Shown here piece by piece: positions 25,361 to 38,426 of a stretch of DNA of 64,000 nt. The position numbers and the translations under genes were made by a program. Under the pieces are notes generated by a model, which had not been told where the DNA came from, did not search any database, and saw only the letters and a list, made by a program, of their open reading frames with translations. The stretch comes from Tetrahymena thermophila SB210 (lineage: Eukaryota > Ciliophora > Oligohymenophorea > Hymenostomatida > Tetrahymenidae), in assembly GCF_000189635.1 (NCBI RefSeq), contig NW_002476341.1, positions 114,895 to 178,894 of the forward strand. Reading direction: 5' to 3'. How positions within the stretch are numbered: position 1 is the stretch's first letter; every line of letters starts with the position of its first letter.

Positions 25361-27095
25361 TTTATCTTCGAAAATTAAAAATACTTCTTTAGTTAAATGA
25401 TTTATTTTATCAATTAGTTCTATTTTATATTAAGGTAACAAGAGTAGAAAGAAGTATTAAATAATACATTTTTAAAAGTTTATTCTATTAAAAATTTATT
25501 TATTATACAAAAAATCCGTATTTTTTATAAGTGATGCTTTTTGTGTTTAAAAAAAAATTAACTTTTAAGATTATTTTACATTTTTAAATGATTCAAATCT
25601 GGATGGATGTTAATAATATAAAATAAAATTAATAATAAACTTATATTTTATAAAAGCCAGGTCTTCAGATTTATTGAATATTTGAAAATTATTTAAAATT
25701 AATTATAATTCAGACATTAGTTATTATAAAAAATCTTAAATTTAGGAAATATATGCTTGCGATACTGGTAAAAGATGATAAATTGAAATCAAAACACTAT
25801 TTTTAGTTTTTCTGATTTAAAATTGAAGATCTTAATTAATAGTATTCAACAGTATTTGTATTTAATTAAATGAAGATATATTTAGTTTATTAATGAAATC
25901 TTGCCTTTTTAATTTACGAATTTTTTATGAAATCTGATCAATTATATTAATAAATTTATAATAAATATAAATTATTACAATTCCACTATTTTATGATGAT
26001 ACTTTCATTTTGTTAATTTATAGTGATATACATACTCTAACCTATTATAATTATAAACAACAAAAAGCAAGCATAGTATGATTCTTTATAAAAACTTTTA
26101 AAGAATTTAAATTATGTAAATTTCCCACAACCATAAACTTATCATCAAAATACATTTTTAAAAAGGTTCATATTTGACGCCATTTTTTTATTTAAATATA
26201 TTTTAAATAATTTTCCAGAGAGAAAAATATTCAAAGAATCAAATATTTTTAAGTATATAAAATGTAAAATATTTCTTAATTTTCATCTAATCAATTTATA
26301 AATTATAATGTAATGAGTAATAAAACAACATTTTTAGATCTTAATATATTAACCAAACAAAATAAATGGGAGGTGATAAATATAATCAGTTTAATTTTAA
26401 TAAAATAAAATAAATTAATTTTTTAAATATTTTAAAATCAAATAAATATTTTAGAGTTAAAAAATATTATGAATAATGCCCATATTTTTATAATTAAATT
26501 ATATTTTTATTTAAAATAGCAACTTATTGCATTTCCGCCATTTTTTCTTCATTGTATTTCCACAATTATTTGTGGCTAAATAGAATTGTTTGTAATTTAA
26601 TACTTTAGTTTTTTCTCATTAGAATAAATGTATTTTTCATAAATTATAATGTTTTTTAAATTACCTAGAATTTTTCTTAAAATATTTACTACTATTAAGC
26701 TATCTGCTGGCTATAAACGAATACCATATTGAATTTAATTACTTTTGATTTGGATATATAATAAAGAACTTTTTTTATTTACTTACTTAATTTTCTTTGT
26801 ATTTAATTATTAGAAAGGTTTAAGATATGGCAAGCTGATTTAATTTACTAATAGGAAAAATAATGAGCTTGACTACTATTTGCAGATTTTAATAAATGAG
26901 ATAAACAAGGAAGGTGTCAAAGTTAGTAGAATATTTGAGTTGAAATACAGTGGATTTTTTTGAAATATCTATAATATTAATTAAGAAAAGGTAATAACTA
27001 TTATCAAAAACTATTAAAGTTCAGCAAAAAACCACTAGCTAATAAGCAAACAAGTAAAAGTCAACAGTCACCAAACAACAAATCTTACAATGAAT
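25361..27095. other. Upstream region of kinase-LRR copy 2
   Basis: Counterpart of 13460-15033, A/T-rich with no supported gene. The strip around 26820-26940 matches the GC-richer strip of copy 1 at 14770-14890. Confidence 0.4.
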
Positions 27096-30000
27096 ATGTA
27101 ACAAAGAATCAAGGAAATAGCAAAAAAAACCTAGGGCTGCAGCATCGATAATCAAAGAATCTTTATGTTCTTCTAACAGCTTAGAAAATAGCAGAAACAT
27201 TACAATGATTTTGAATATTTGGGAAATGGATCATTCGCTTTAGTAATTAAAGCTATTAACAAGAATTCTCAAAAATAAGTTGCACTAAAAATTGTACTAT
27301 GCAACTAAAATGAATCTAACGAGGAAGAGTCTGCTTTGAAAGAGTACGATTTACTTAAGAAGATTAAGCATTGTCCATATCTTGTTGATGTTTACAATCA
27401 ATTCTATGTCTATGAAGAAGAAATCATTATTTAAGATTCAGATGATGAAGAGTAAATAGCTGAAAAACCTAAAAATCAAAATGAAAAATTGAAGTCCTTC
27501 TTAGTCTTAGAACTCGAATTTTGCAAGAGTAAAGATTATTAAACCATTTTATATTTAAATTTTAACAAAAAAGTAGATCAAAAAACAGATTACTATGAAT
27601 AATATCAATCAGTTTAAACGTATGATTAAATTTCAACTTTTTGATAATAAACGCCATTTTAAGCTTGTCAATTTAAAGGGTTTAGAGTGTTTAGCTTAGT
27701 TTTAATGCCCACACTCAAATATTTGGAAGTTAAATGAAGACATTATTGATAATTTTGATTATTGAGCATTAAGATAAAATCATAATAATAATCAAATTAA
27801 TGAACAATGAATGAAAATAGATAGGAAAGATGTTTTACTTTTTCTTGTTTTTCAAGTCAACTAATTAATATATTGAATGACTTTGATAATTAAAGATATT
27901 TTTATTAAATCAATTGATTAATAAAATAAATGAATATCCCAAACTCATTTATTTATTTCATCTCTTTAGTTATCATATAGCATGAATGAATTTCATTCAA
28001 ATATAAGAAGAAAATTTAATATGGTGATTCATTCATTTTTACATAAAATTTGCATCCTTCATTGCTTTTAACATATATTTTATTTACTTCCTTAAATTTC
28101 ATTAATTTTACAAAAATTGTATTATGGATCATTCATTATTTCATTCATTTTGATGAATTTTTTCTTACTAATTTTTGTGATGAAAATCTTCATTGATTTT
28201 TTATGAATTAATTTACTAACTATTTTTAGATTTCATATCTTTTTCTTATCAAACAAAACTATTAATATTGTCATCATACATCTGAATACAAGAGATATTT
28301 CTTAATACTATATTGATTTACATTTTTTATTACCCCTTTATATTTTATTAATATTGATAAGCGCAATTATTAACAATAAATAAATTTATGGCAAATATAA
28401 TCTTTATTCATTATTAATCATATTATACAAAACAAATTGAATATTAAACTAAAAAATTATTAATTTTATAATAAATTATTGAATAATTAAATTAATTTCA
28501 AATAAATTAATGAATCCAAAATATTATTAAATTAAAAATATAGATTATACAATTATAAATTAACAAAATGAAAAATAAATAAATAATAAACATAACCAAT
28601 AAACAAAAGAAATATAACCATTTAATAAAGTAGATATCTTTACATGTTTTTATTTAACAAGAAAAAGATAAAAATAAGAAAACTTTTTATAAAAATGGCA
28701 ATTTCCAAATAAAAATACAAAAAGTATTAAAATAGGCATTAATTTTTTGTTAAATATTTATAAAAAGGAGCAAAATTTATGATTTTTTCTAAAATATTCC
28801 TATTTTAAAAATATAAATATTTATAAATGATCATATTTTTTACATTTATTTTAAATTTAAATAGCAAATTTAGCAGACTACTTTAGATATTGTAGAGAAA
28901 AGAATCAATATCCTGATAAGAAAATGAAAGAAATCCTAACTATCCAAATTCTTGATGGAATATCCTTCCTCCATTAGAAATCGTTCCTACATCGAGATAT
29001 CAAACCAAACAACATCCTTCTTTAGTTTGATAACTAAAACAATCCGATTATCAAGATTTGTAAATATTTTTATTTAAATTTACATATTTCTAAATAAAAT
29101 AGAAATACTCTACTCTCAAGACAAAATTTCAAAATAAATCTTAGAAATTTTGAATAATTTTAGATTTTTTTGATTTTAATTAAAAATTAAATAAGGTTAA
29201 TAACTTTAAATTAATATTTTCATTTTTGATTAAAATTTAAAAATAAACTTTATCAATAACTTTTTAAAGAAAAAAATAATAACAATTTAGAAATTTTATT
29301 AAAAAATAATATTTTTTCTTAATTTTAGATGTAGTATAAGCAAATCAATAATTTTATGTCTTAAAATTTTATGATTATATTTGTTAAGATAACAAATATT
29401 AGTTTTAAATTTCATTAAAATATATTTTAAAATGAAAGCTTGATTATTATAATCTCTACACATACAAATAACTTTTAATTTTAAGAAATCAATAATAAAT
29501 CTATAAAAAAAAATAATATTTTTTAGGTGATTTAGGTTTTGCATCTTTCATATCTCCAAGCCAATCAAAGATCCACACTAAATAGGTAAATTAATTCTTT
29601 TAGTTTTTTTATAACCTAAAAGAATTATATAAAAATTAGAAAGGAACTAGGGAATATATGCCTCCAGAATCATAGTTAGACATTTGGAGAAGAGAAGTAA
29701 ACTTTTTGTTATTTTAATAAACATTAAATAAATCATTTTAAAGAGTGACCTATTCTAAGTTGGGATAGTTCTATTAGAACTAGATAACATTCAAAAGTTT
29801 GACTTCTTGAAGACTACAGATGATGAAAGGTACGTTCTAAGAAACGGTTAAATATTCCCAAATTAATCACTTGACAGAAAATCTAACATTTTCTAAATTG
29901 CTTAAACTTTCTTGAATCCTAACATTAAAGAACGTTAATCTGCATAAATGTTTCTTGAATGGCTTATATGGAAAGATCCGTAATATCAAAGTATTGAATT

Positions 30001-33000
30001 GAGTTCTATCATCATAATGGTAATAATTAATATTGTCTGACCACTTATAAATTAAAAAAAGATATGTTTTAAGATTTGAGACATTTTAAACTTTGTTGAT
30101 AAATAACTCATTTAAATTAATCTTCTAATTAAAAGTTTTAAAACAGTTTTATTAACTTTTAATTTAACTTCTTTTAACTTTGAAATGTGCTATATATATC
30201 ATTTTATAGCTTAAAAAACAATAAAATAAATATTTAATTAAAATTTATATTTTTCTTTTTCATTTAAATAAATTTTGATTGTAGTTTAAAAAAATATTGA
30301 AAATAATTTAAAAATTAATTTTAATTTATCAGCCATAATTAGGGAAGAAAGTACATGAAATACTAAACAGTAATCCTCAGTAGGAATAAGGTCTTAATGT
30401 AAGTTAAAAAATTTAAGAATCTATGTGGAAAGTAATTAATTTATTTCTCAAAAAATATTTGGTTCAAAATTTAATTGCAGAATTTTTTTAAAATCTAATT
30501 AAAATCCTTAAATAAAATAGATTTATCATTTTTAAAAGGTATTAATTAAAATATAATAGAATATATTTATTTATTTATCAATCGGCTTTAAAAAATTATT
30601 TTAATACTAAAATAAATTATTATTTGTTAAGAATATAAAATTTCAACAAATTATTAATCAGTTATTAAGTTATCTAAGATTTAAATTTTATTTTTAATAA
30701 AAGTCCTAAATCATGCACAAGGTAAGCTAGATCAATTAAAGCTAAAATTCTATTTAAGCCATGTCATAATCTTAGATTTATAAGGTAAAAAGCATTTTAT
30801 AAATTTATGGATTATATTTTTAATTGTTTTTTAAAAATTAGGTTTAAATTTAGAGCTTGCTAAATGACTACTAAAGCATGATAAAATATAGAATTTTTAC
30901 AGAAGATGAATTGAAAAAAGCAATGCTATTACTATTTAACAATACAAACTATAGTAAGAGCTTTAATCTGATCAACCAAGGAGGGAAAGGAGTTATTATA
31001 GGTGCATATAATTTGAAAGATAAAAGAGATTGTGTACTGAAAATATAAAAGGTTCAATCAAAATCTCGTATAATAAAAGAAATTAGCATTCTTAAATGCT
31101 GTCAAATGCCTTTAATTGTAAAATTATACAATTCATTTTATCTTGATGTTGCTAAAAAGGAGGATTTCGTAGTCTATGAGTTAGAAAAGTGTGATTGTAA
31201 ACCATTACTTTTTATTTTAATATAATAGGAAAAGTGTAGTTTAGACAGATTTTTTAAGTACAAATTTTTATAAATTTTTTTTAATCAAGTTGATAAAAAA
31301 TTTATAAAAATTGGTTCTTAAAAAATCTGTCAAGACTACACTTTTCCTATTATATATTTTATTCTTAATTTTTGTTAAATTAGAATATATTTATTATTTA
31401 TTTATTGAATAGGTGACCTTAAAGCTTACTTAGAAAAAAAGTAAAATGGTTAGCAATTATCTTAAGAAGTTAAAGAAGAAATTGCTATTTAAATGATGGA
31501 TTCTGTTAATTACATGCATAAACATAATATCATCCACAGAGATATTAAGCCTTAAAATTTTTTAGTTTAAGAAAGCAATAGCTCTATCCCAGCAATCAAA
31601 TTAAGTAATTATTCTCTTCATGTTGTTAATTTCTCAATATTTTATTCTAATCACATTAAATTAATTTAATGTTATTTAAACATTTTTTGACTAAATTTTA
31701 TTTTTATACATTTTAATTAGATTTTATCAATAATAAAAATAATTTTATTATTATATTTGAGTTTTATTTTTCTTTTATTTTTATTCTTAGGTGACTTTGA
31801 TGAAGCTGATTATTTAAGATTAGATTAAGATTTAGATTACGATCATTTCTTTAATACAGGAGATTGGACTGTAAAAGAATATTTTGCACCTAATTGTGAT
31901 GGGGTAAAAAATAAAATAAATTTTAAGTAAATATTTATTATTTTGTTATAAGTGTGGAACATTTGGTTATTGGGCACCTGAGTAAATATACTAAAAGTAA
32001 TCAACAATTGAAGTAAATAAATTAGATTAAAATTTGATTAGATTTGAATGAAATTTAATTTAAATTACTTTAGAGTGATGTATTTAGTCTAGGAATATCT
32101 TTATCTTTGTTAGATAACTTTTAAAAATTATAACCTTTATATCATTTTGAAAGTTTAAAAATTGGAAAATATTTTGCGGAAGCTTTTGAACCTTATAATG
32201 GCTAATTAGATTTAATTAATAGAAAAACTAAAATTTATTAGAAAGCAATTATGTACTCATTAGTTTATGATAAATACAAAAGAAAAGATTTATCATAAAT
32301 TTTAGATGATTTCAAATAAAATTATTTTTCTAAAGAGATAAAATAAGTAAAATAATAATCATTTTATGTTTTTCAAATTATTTTAGAATTTTTATTTTTC
32401 AATATTTCTAATTTAGTGCTATTATTTAACAAAAATAAGTTTATTTATTTATTTTTATTAAATAATTCGATTAGATTTCTTTAATAAATGATCATGAAAT
32501 TGCTTAAATTAGTATAAAGTAATTTTTATAACTTTGTATTATTTATTTAATTTTTTAAATTAATATATTTATGAAAGTTGATTATACTTGCCTTAAAATT
32601 AGTGTACGACTTATTTTTAAGCATTTTGTATTATATAAATTATAATTAAATTAAAAAAAAACTTTAAAATTGTTTTTTAACTATTTATATTGTAATTTAG
32701 TTATAATTGCTATTAATTTTTGATAATTTGATAAAAATTTCTAATCAAATTCAAACAAACAAAAAAACATATTTTAATAATATTTTTGAAGGGATAACAA
32801 CATTGGTGCAGAAGGAGCAAAACATATTGCAATGAGCTTAGAAAAGTGTCAAAATATCACTTCTTTGAATCTCAATCTTGAGTAATTTTGTTAAATATTT
32901 ATTTGATTAAGTTTGTTAGTTGAAGTTGTAAAATATGAAAGGAAGTAAAGAAGTAAATAAGTGGTTAATTTGTTAAGCAAAAGATGCTTTTGATTATGAA

Positions 33001-34700
33001 TGAATCAATTCATTCAATCACTCATTTCTTCATTCAAATATCTTCTTTTTTTTTATTTAATTATTTAATTAATTAATTACTTACATACATACTCATCCAG
33101 CTACTTATTTATTTTAATTTTCAATTTATTTTATTATGATTTTCAAAACAAATTCAAACAAACAAAAAAACATATTTTAATAATATTTTTGAAGGGGAAA
33201 TCAAATTGGTGCAGAAGGAGCAAAACATATTGCAATGAGCTTAGAAAAGTGTCAAAATATCACTTCTTTGAATCTCAATCTATGGTAATTTTGTTAAATA
33301 TTTATTTGATTAAGTTTGTTAGTTGAAGTTGTAAAATATGAAAGGAAGTAAAGAAGTAAATAAGTGGTTAATTTGTTAAGCAAAAGATGCTTTTGATTAT
33401 GAATGAATCAATTCATTCAATCACTCATTTCTTCATTCAAATATCTTCTTTTTTTTTATTTAATTATTTAATTAATTAATTACTTACATACATACTCATC
33501 CAGCTACTTATTTATTTTAATTTTCAATTTATTTTATTATGATTTTCAAAACAAATTAAAACAAACAAAAAAACATATTTTAATAATATTTTTGAAGGGA
33601 TAACAACATTGGTGCAGAAGGAGCAAAACATATTGCAATGAGCTTAGAAAAGTGTCAAAATATCACTTCTTTGAATCTCAATCTTAGGTAATTTTGTTAA
33701 ATATTTATTTGATTAAGTTTGTTAGTTGAAGTTGTAAAATATGAAAGGAAGTAAAGAAGTAAATAAGTGGTTAATTTGTTAAGCAAAAGATGCTTTTGAT
33801 TATGAATGAATCAATTCATTCAATCACTCATTTCTTCATTCAAATATCTTCTTTTTTTTTATTTAATTATTTAATTAATTAATTACTTACATACATACTC
33901 ATCCAGCTACTTACTTATTTTAATTTTCAATTTATTTTATTATGATTTTCAAAACAAATTCAAACAAACAAAAAAACATATTTTAATAATATTTTTGAAG
34001 GGGAAATGAAATTGGTGCATGGAAATGGAAATGGAAATACTCGCACATATAATTTTTTGAAATTGGTGCAGAAGGAGCAAAACATATTGGAATGAGCTTA
34101 GAAAAGTGTCAAAATATCACTTCTTTGAATCTCAATCTATGGTAATTTTGTTAAATATTTATTTGATTAAGTTTGTTAGTTGAAGTTGTAAAATATGAAA
34201 GGAAGTAAAGAAGTAAATAAGTGGTTAATTTGTTAAGCAAAAGATGCTTTTGATTATGAATGAATCAATTCATTCAATCACTCATTTCTTCATTCAAATA
34301 TCTTCTTTTTTTTTATTTAATTATTTAATTAATTAATTACTTACATACATACTCATCCAGCTACTTACTTATTTTAATTTTCAATTTATTTTATTATGAT
34401 TTTCAAAACAAATTCAAACAAACAAAAAAACATATTTTAATAATATTTTTGAAGGTACAACAACATTGGTGCAGAAGGAGCAAAACATATTGCAATGAGC
34501 TTAGAAAAGTGTCAAAATATCACTTTTTTCAATTTATATGTGAGGTAGGCTTTTTTTATATAAATATTATATTTTATTTAAGATTTTTTAATTTAAATTA
34601 TAAAAATAGAAAGGGAAACAATTTGAATGAAAAAGCATTTTTAGATTTAAACTAAATTTCTAATAAGCTTTATTAATTATAAAAACTATAGATTTAATGA
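27096..34700 (+). CDS. Dual protein kinase plus leucine-rich repeat protein, copy 2 (complete)
   Basis: Same order as copy 1. Kinase 1 has YLGNGSFALV, VALKIV, HRDIKPNN, DLGFASF and GTREYMPPE; here the DFG position is DLG, whereas copy 1 has DLA. The linker carries SQIMHKVSQINQ. Kinase 2 has QGGKGVIIGA, CVLKIQ, IIHRDIKPQN, DFD and GTFGYWAPE. Five LRR exons follow (32792, 33195, 33598, 34001, 34455), then a terminal exon (34610-34700) ending ...KLQIQ and TGA. An alternative start six bases upstream (27090) gives MNMQQ; I chose 27096 because it matches copy 1. The fourth LRR exon is 141 nt because of a 51-nt in-frame insertion. Four of the five repeats read HIAMSL where copy 1 reads HIGMSL. Probable role: signalling kinase with LRR-mediated recognition. 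That is inference from domains only. Confidence 0.85.
27529..28864 (+). other. Long first intron of kinase-LRR copy 2
   Basis: Counterpart of 15467-16731, about 1,336 bp. The read-through frame after the donor is again open for nearly the same number of codons and similar residues (NFNKKVDQKTDYYEQY), ending in TGA. Confidence 0.7.
31219..31358. repeat. Intronic inverted repeat, ~60-bp arms, copy 2
   Basis: Same position as 19029-19172. The arms run from ATATAATAGGAAAAGTGTAG to CTACACTTTTCCTATTATAT, with matching inner blocks ACAGATTTTTTAAG and CTTAAAAAATCTGT, and a further AATTTTTATAAATTTTTT pairing. The loop is about a dozen bases. Pairing is tighter than in copy 1. Confidence 0.85.
32792..34544 (+). 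repeat. Array of five LRR exon cassettes
   Basis: Units with period near 403 bp (454 after the inserted one). Introns are near-identical to each other but distinguishable from copy 1 (AAATATGAAAGGAAGTAAAG here against AAATATGTAAGGCCGTAAAG there). So each array has been homogenised within its own copy after the duplication. Confidence 0.9.
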
Positions 34701-37353
34701 ATATATTAAAATAAATATTTAACTTTTATGCTAACTAATTAATATGTTATTTAAAATTATTAAAAATTTGTGAAATAATTTTTTATAAAGAGTATTTATT
34801 GAAGAAAAAATAAATAAATTTGAACAATATAAAATATAAGATTGACATATTTAATTTTATATTATAATATTTATCAAATTTATTTGCTATTAATTTAATA
34901 TTTTAAAAATAATTAAAAATCGATTTAATTTAAATTGTAAAGTTTATATTAAACATTTATAAAAACTTGAAATACAATAAAAATATCAGCGAAAATAAAA
35001 ATAAATTTTATAATTATAAAAACTTTAAAATAATTTCTTAAGCAAGATGATAATATACTTTAGATTTTTTTATATTAAAAATACTAATACTTAAAGTGTT
35101 TTTTATATTCAAATCAGAGATGAACAAACATATTACTACCCGCTTATCAATATAGATACCCGTGAAATGCACTACATATCACAATTAAATTAAGGTTTTT
35201 TTATTTTTTCTATTTTTGAATCTGTATTTAAAAAATAAAAATGAAAGGTAAAGTCATACTTAAATAATTTAATATTTTGTTAATAATTATAAATTTTTGA
35301 ATAAAATATTTATTTTCTATATATAAAAAATATCAAGAAAAAGAAGAAGATTAAGATATAAATTAAAGAAGAAAAAGTATTGCTATTTGTAGCAAATTTT
35401 TTCTGAAGCTGAGAAGCTACATGTTAATATTAATTAAAAAATAAATTAATTAATTTTTAAATTTTATGTTATTTTATATTAATATATTTATTTATTATTT
35501 AATTTAAAATAAATAATTTTAATTTTATTTTATAACAATTAAATAATAAAATATAAATTTAATGTTAATTAATTTTATGTTGTTTTTCCTTTTCTTATTT
35601 TATTTAATTAATATTAATTAATTTATATATAAATAAATTGTGAAATCTATCATTATATTCATAATTATTTTTAAATTCATTTTTTGTTTATTTTTTTTAT
35701 CAACATTTTAACAAATTTCATTGATTAGATACTTACTCTGAAAACAGTTTCCTGTCTGTATTATGATTAATATTTATAAGTATTTTAAAATAAATTACAC
35801 AGAAAGACAAATGAAGAAATGTATTAATTTTCATAAAACGGAAGATTAAGATTTATCAAAATTATTTTACTTATTTTATTCAGGAATTGTTAAATTATTT
35901 AAAATGGAAATCTTTTGATTTTGAAAGGAATGGTCTGAGTTGAAAGACTATTAAAAAGAAAATTCCAAATTAAAATCTTTAGATTAGCAAATAAACAATA
36001 ATACCATTTTTATCTGCAGACAATTCTCAATCATTCAGAAGGATTTAAACAATTTCTTTTTTGAATCATGACATAATAATATCAATAAAATAAATTTAAA
36101 TGATGATAAGATTTTGTTGAGATAAGTAATTTTTGATTCATGGCATATTAATTATGAGATTTATGTATAAAAATCACAATAAAGTGCAAATCTCAAAAAA
36201 TTTCAAATCACAAATCTCTAATCTCAAAATATTTCCAAATTATACTTAGTTAGTTTTTATAAATAATAAAAAAAATTAAAAAGTAAGAAAAAAATTTATT
36301 AATCAATATTTAAAATACATAAAATATATAAATATATTGAGTATTTTCTTTTAATTAATTCAATTTTTTTTATTTCTTAAAATACTATTTTTAATTCCTA
36401 ATTAATTAGATTAATTATCTATCATTTTTTTTCACTTTCTTATCTATTTTCTATTATTTTTCTTTGTAGTTCTAAATAAAATACAGCATCTCCAAATTTA
36501 TATAAATAATTATTTTTTAAATAAAATAGAGAGAGTATCTTTAAATTAAAAATAAAATAAATAAATAAAAAATATTTTATTATTAATATTATTTTACATT
36601 TAGATAGGTATCGAAAAAATGAACAAACATCCTTCATTTTATTCAAAATATCTGCATCTATCCAGTATAAATATACTTATTATCTTTTTATTATTTTAAT
36701 ATTGCATATTGTTCACATTAGCATTTTTTAGGATTCCATCTATGAATCTTAAGATTTGAACTTTTTTAGATTTCCACTTTTTTTTGATTTTTATCAAAGC
36801 ATATCTCAATTATAAAGATTAAAATCTAATTAATAATAGCGATAAGATGTTTTATAAAAGTATTAATAACACCTGTAGCAGTAAGAAGCACTACTATAAC
36901 TATCACAAAAATTAACATAAAATTGAAAGAATCTCAACAAAATGCTTTTGAATCAATAAAAAAATAGTAATAGTCAAAAAAATGGAAGTATCGATTTATT
37001 TAAGAACTGGTATTATTTATTTTTATTACTGGCTTTACATCTTTCAATTTAATATTATTATATCAAAATTAATTATTAATTAAAATTTTTATTTACCTTA
37101 GATTTAATTCCAAATTTTTTTTTAAATTAGAAATAAATTAAACAATTAAATTTGTATTAGAAAATAAATATAAACAATAAAATTTTATTATTATTAGTTC
37201 CTTAAAAGCAAAAACCTTAATTTATTGTATTATTTATGCTTAATAAAATAGTTTATTCAAACACAAATTATAAATAAATGAATGAATGAATGAATAAACA
37301 CCAAAAACCGTAATACAAGGTGGCCATAAATTGTTAATTGACTGAAATTGTTA
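34701..37353. other. Region with scattered coding-like segments, no gene resolved
   Basis: Mostly A/T-rich, but four plus-strand segments have gene-like composition and likely splice borders. One lies at ~35113-35190 (TYYYPLINIDTREMHYISQL). A second is at ~35335-35420 (YQEKEEDQDINQRRKSIAI). A third is at ~35810-36080 (MKKCINFHKTEDQDLSKLF, then WSELKDYQKENSKLKSL after a possible 45-nt intron). A fourth is at ~36845-37010 (ESQQNAFESIKKQQQSKKW). They may be exons of one small gene or remains of a decayed one. I could not join them and recognise no family. 36150-36250 holds a cluster of CAAATCTC words. Confidence 0.3.
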
Positions 37354-38328
37354 TTTATTTATTTTATTTAGAATTTTTTAATTTGGTGAAAAAATTTAAA
37401 AAATAAAAATAGCTGTTTTTTATATAAATATTTCTATATTTGTTTGATAAATTTAAAATTAGATAAAAAGCAAAATAAATAAAAAATTTGTTCTAAAAAA
37501 TTTATAATTAGGCAACAAATAAAATAGAAATAAATTTAAAAAATGAATATGCGAAATGAAAATTTTTTATAAATGAATTTGAATTAGTTTGAAAAAAAGA
37601 TTGAAAAAACAAACAAAAAAGTTGATAATTAAATTAACTATGCAAACTAGCTAGCTATAAAACTTTTGGTTTATAAAATTTATTTATTTTATTTAGAATT
37701 TTTTAATTTGGTGAAAAAATTTAAAAAATAAAAATAGCTGTTTTTTATATAAATATTTCTATATTTGTTTGATAAATTTAATTTTAGATAAAAAGCAAAA
37801 TAAATAAAAATTTTGTTCTAAAAAATTGATAATTACACAACAAATAAAATAGAAATAAATTTAAAAAATGAATATGCGAAATGAAAATTTTTTATAAATG
37901 AATTTGAATTAGTTTGAAAAAAAGATTGAAAAAACAAACAAAAAAGTTGATAATTAAATTAACTATGCAAACTAGCTAGCTATAAAACTTTTGGTTTATA
38001 AAATTTATTTATTTTATTTAGAATTTTTTAATTTGGTGAAAAAATTTAAAAAATAAAAATAGCTGTTTTTTATATAAATATTTCTATATTTGTTTGATAA
38101 ATTTAATTTTAGATAAAAAGCAAAATAAATAAAAATTTTGTTCTAAAAAATTGATAATTACACAACAAATAAAATAGAAATAAATTTAAAAAATGAATAT
38201 GCGAAATGAAAATTTTTTATAAATGAATTTGAATTAGTTTGAAAAAAAGATTGAAAAAACAAACAAAAAATTTGATAATTAAATTAACTATGCTAACTAG
38301 CTAGCTATAAAACTTTTGGTTTATAAAG
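37354..38328. repeat. Tandem repeat, 3 x 325 bp
   Basis: Three head-to-tail copies with a period of exactly 325 bp (anchor ATTTAGAATTTTTTAATTTGG at about 37367, 37692 and 38017). Copies 2 and 3 are nearly identical and copy 1 slightly different. Each unit ends with ACTAGCTAGCTATAAAAC. No convincing coding frame. Confidence 0.9.
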
Positions 38329-38426
38329 AAGATAAATGATACGTTGAAAGTATATTAAATATAAGTAAAAGATTTATTAATTTAGAGAATGAGTTGAAAG
38401 AGTGAGCAAGCAGCGAGTTAGTTGCT

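Larger units (their letters stand above)
25128..34700. repeat. Copy 2 of the ~12-kb tandem segmental duplication
   Basis: It matches copy 1 from 13044 with many substitutions and small indels in non-coding parts, and fewer in exons. It has five LRR cassettes instead of ten, and a terminal exon. Confidence 0.9.

Noticed and set aside
36440-36646. Minus-strand frame of 68 codons
   Set aside because: Hydrophobic by A/T composition only, with no splice context or homologue signal.
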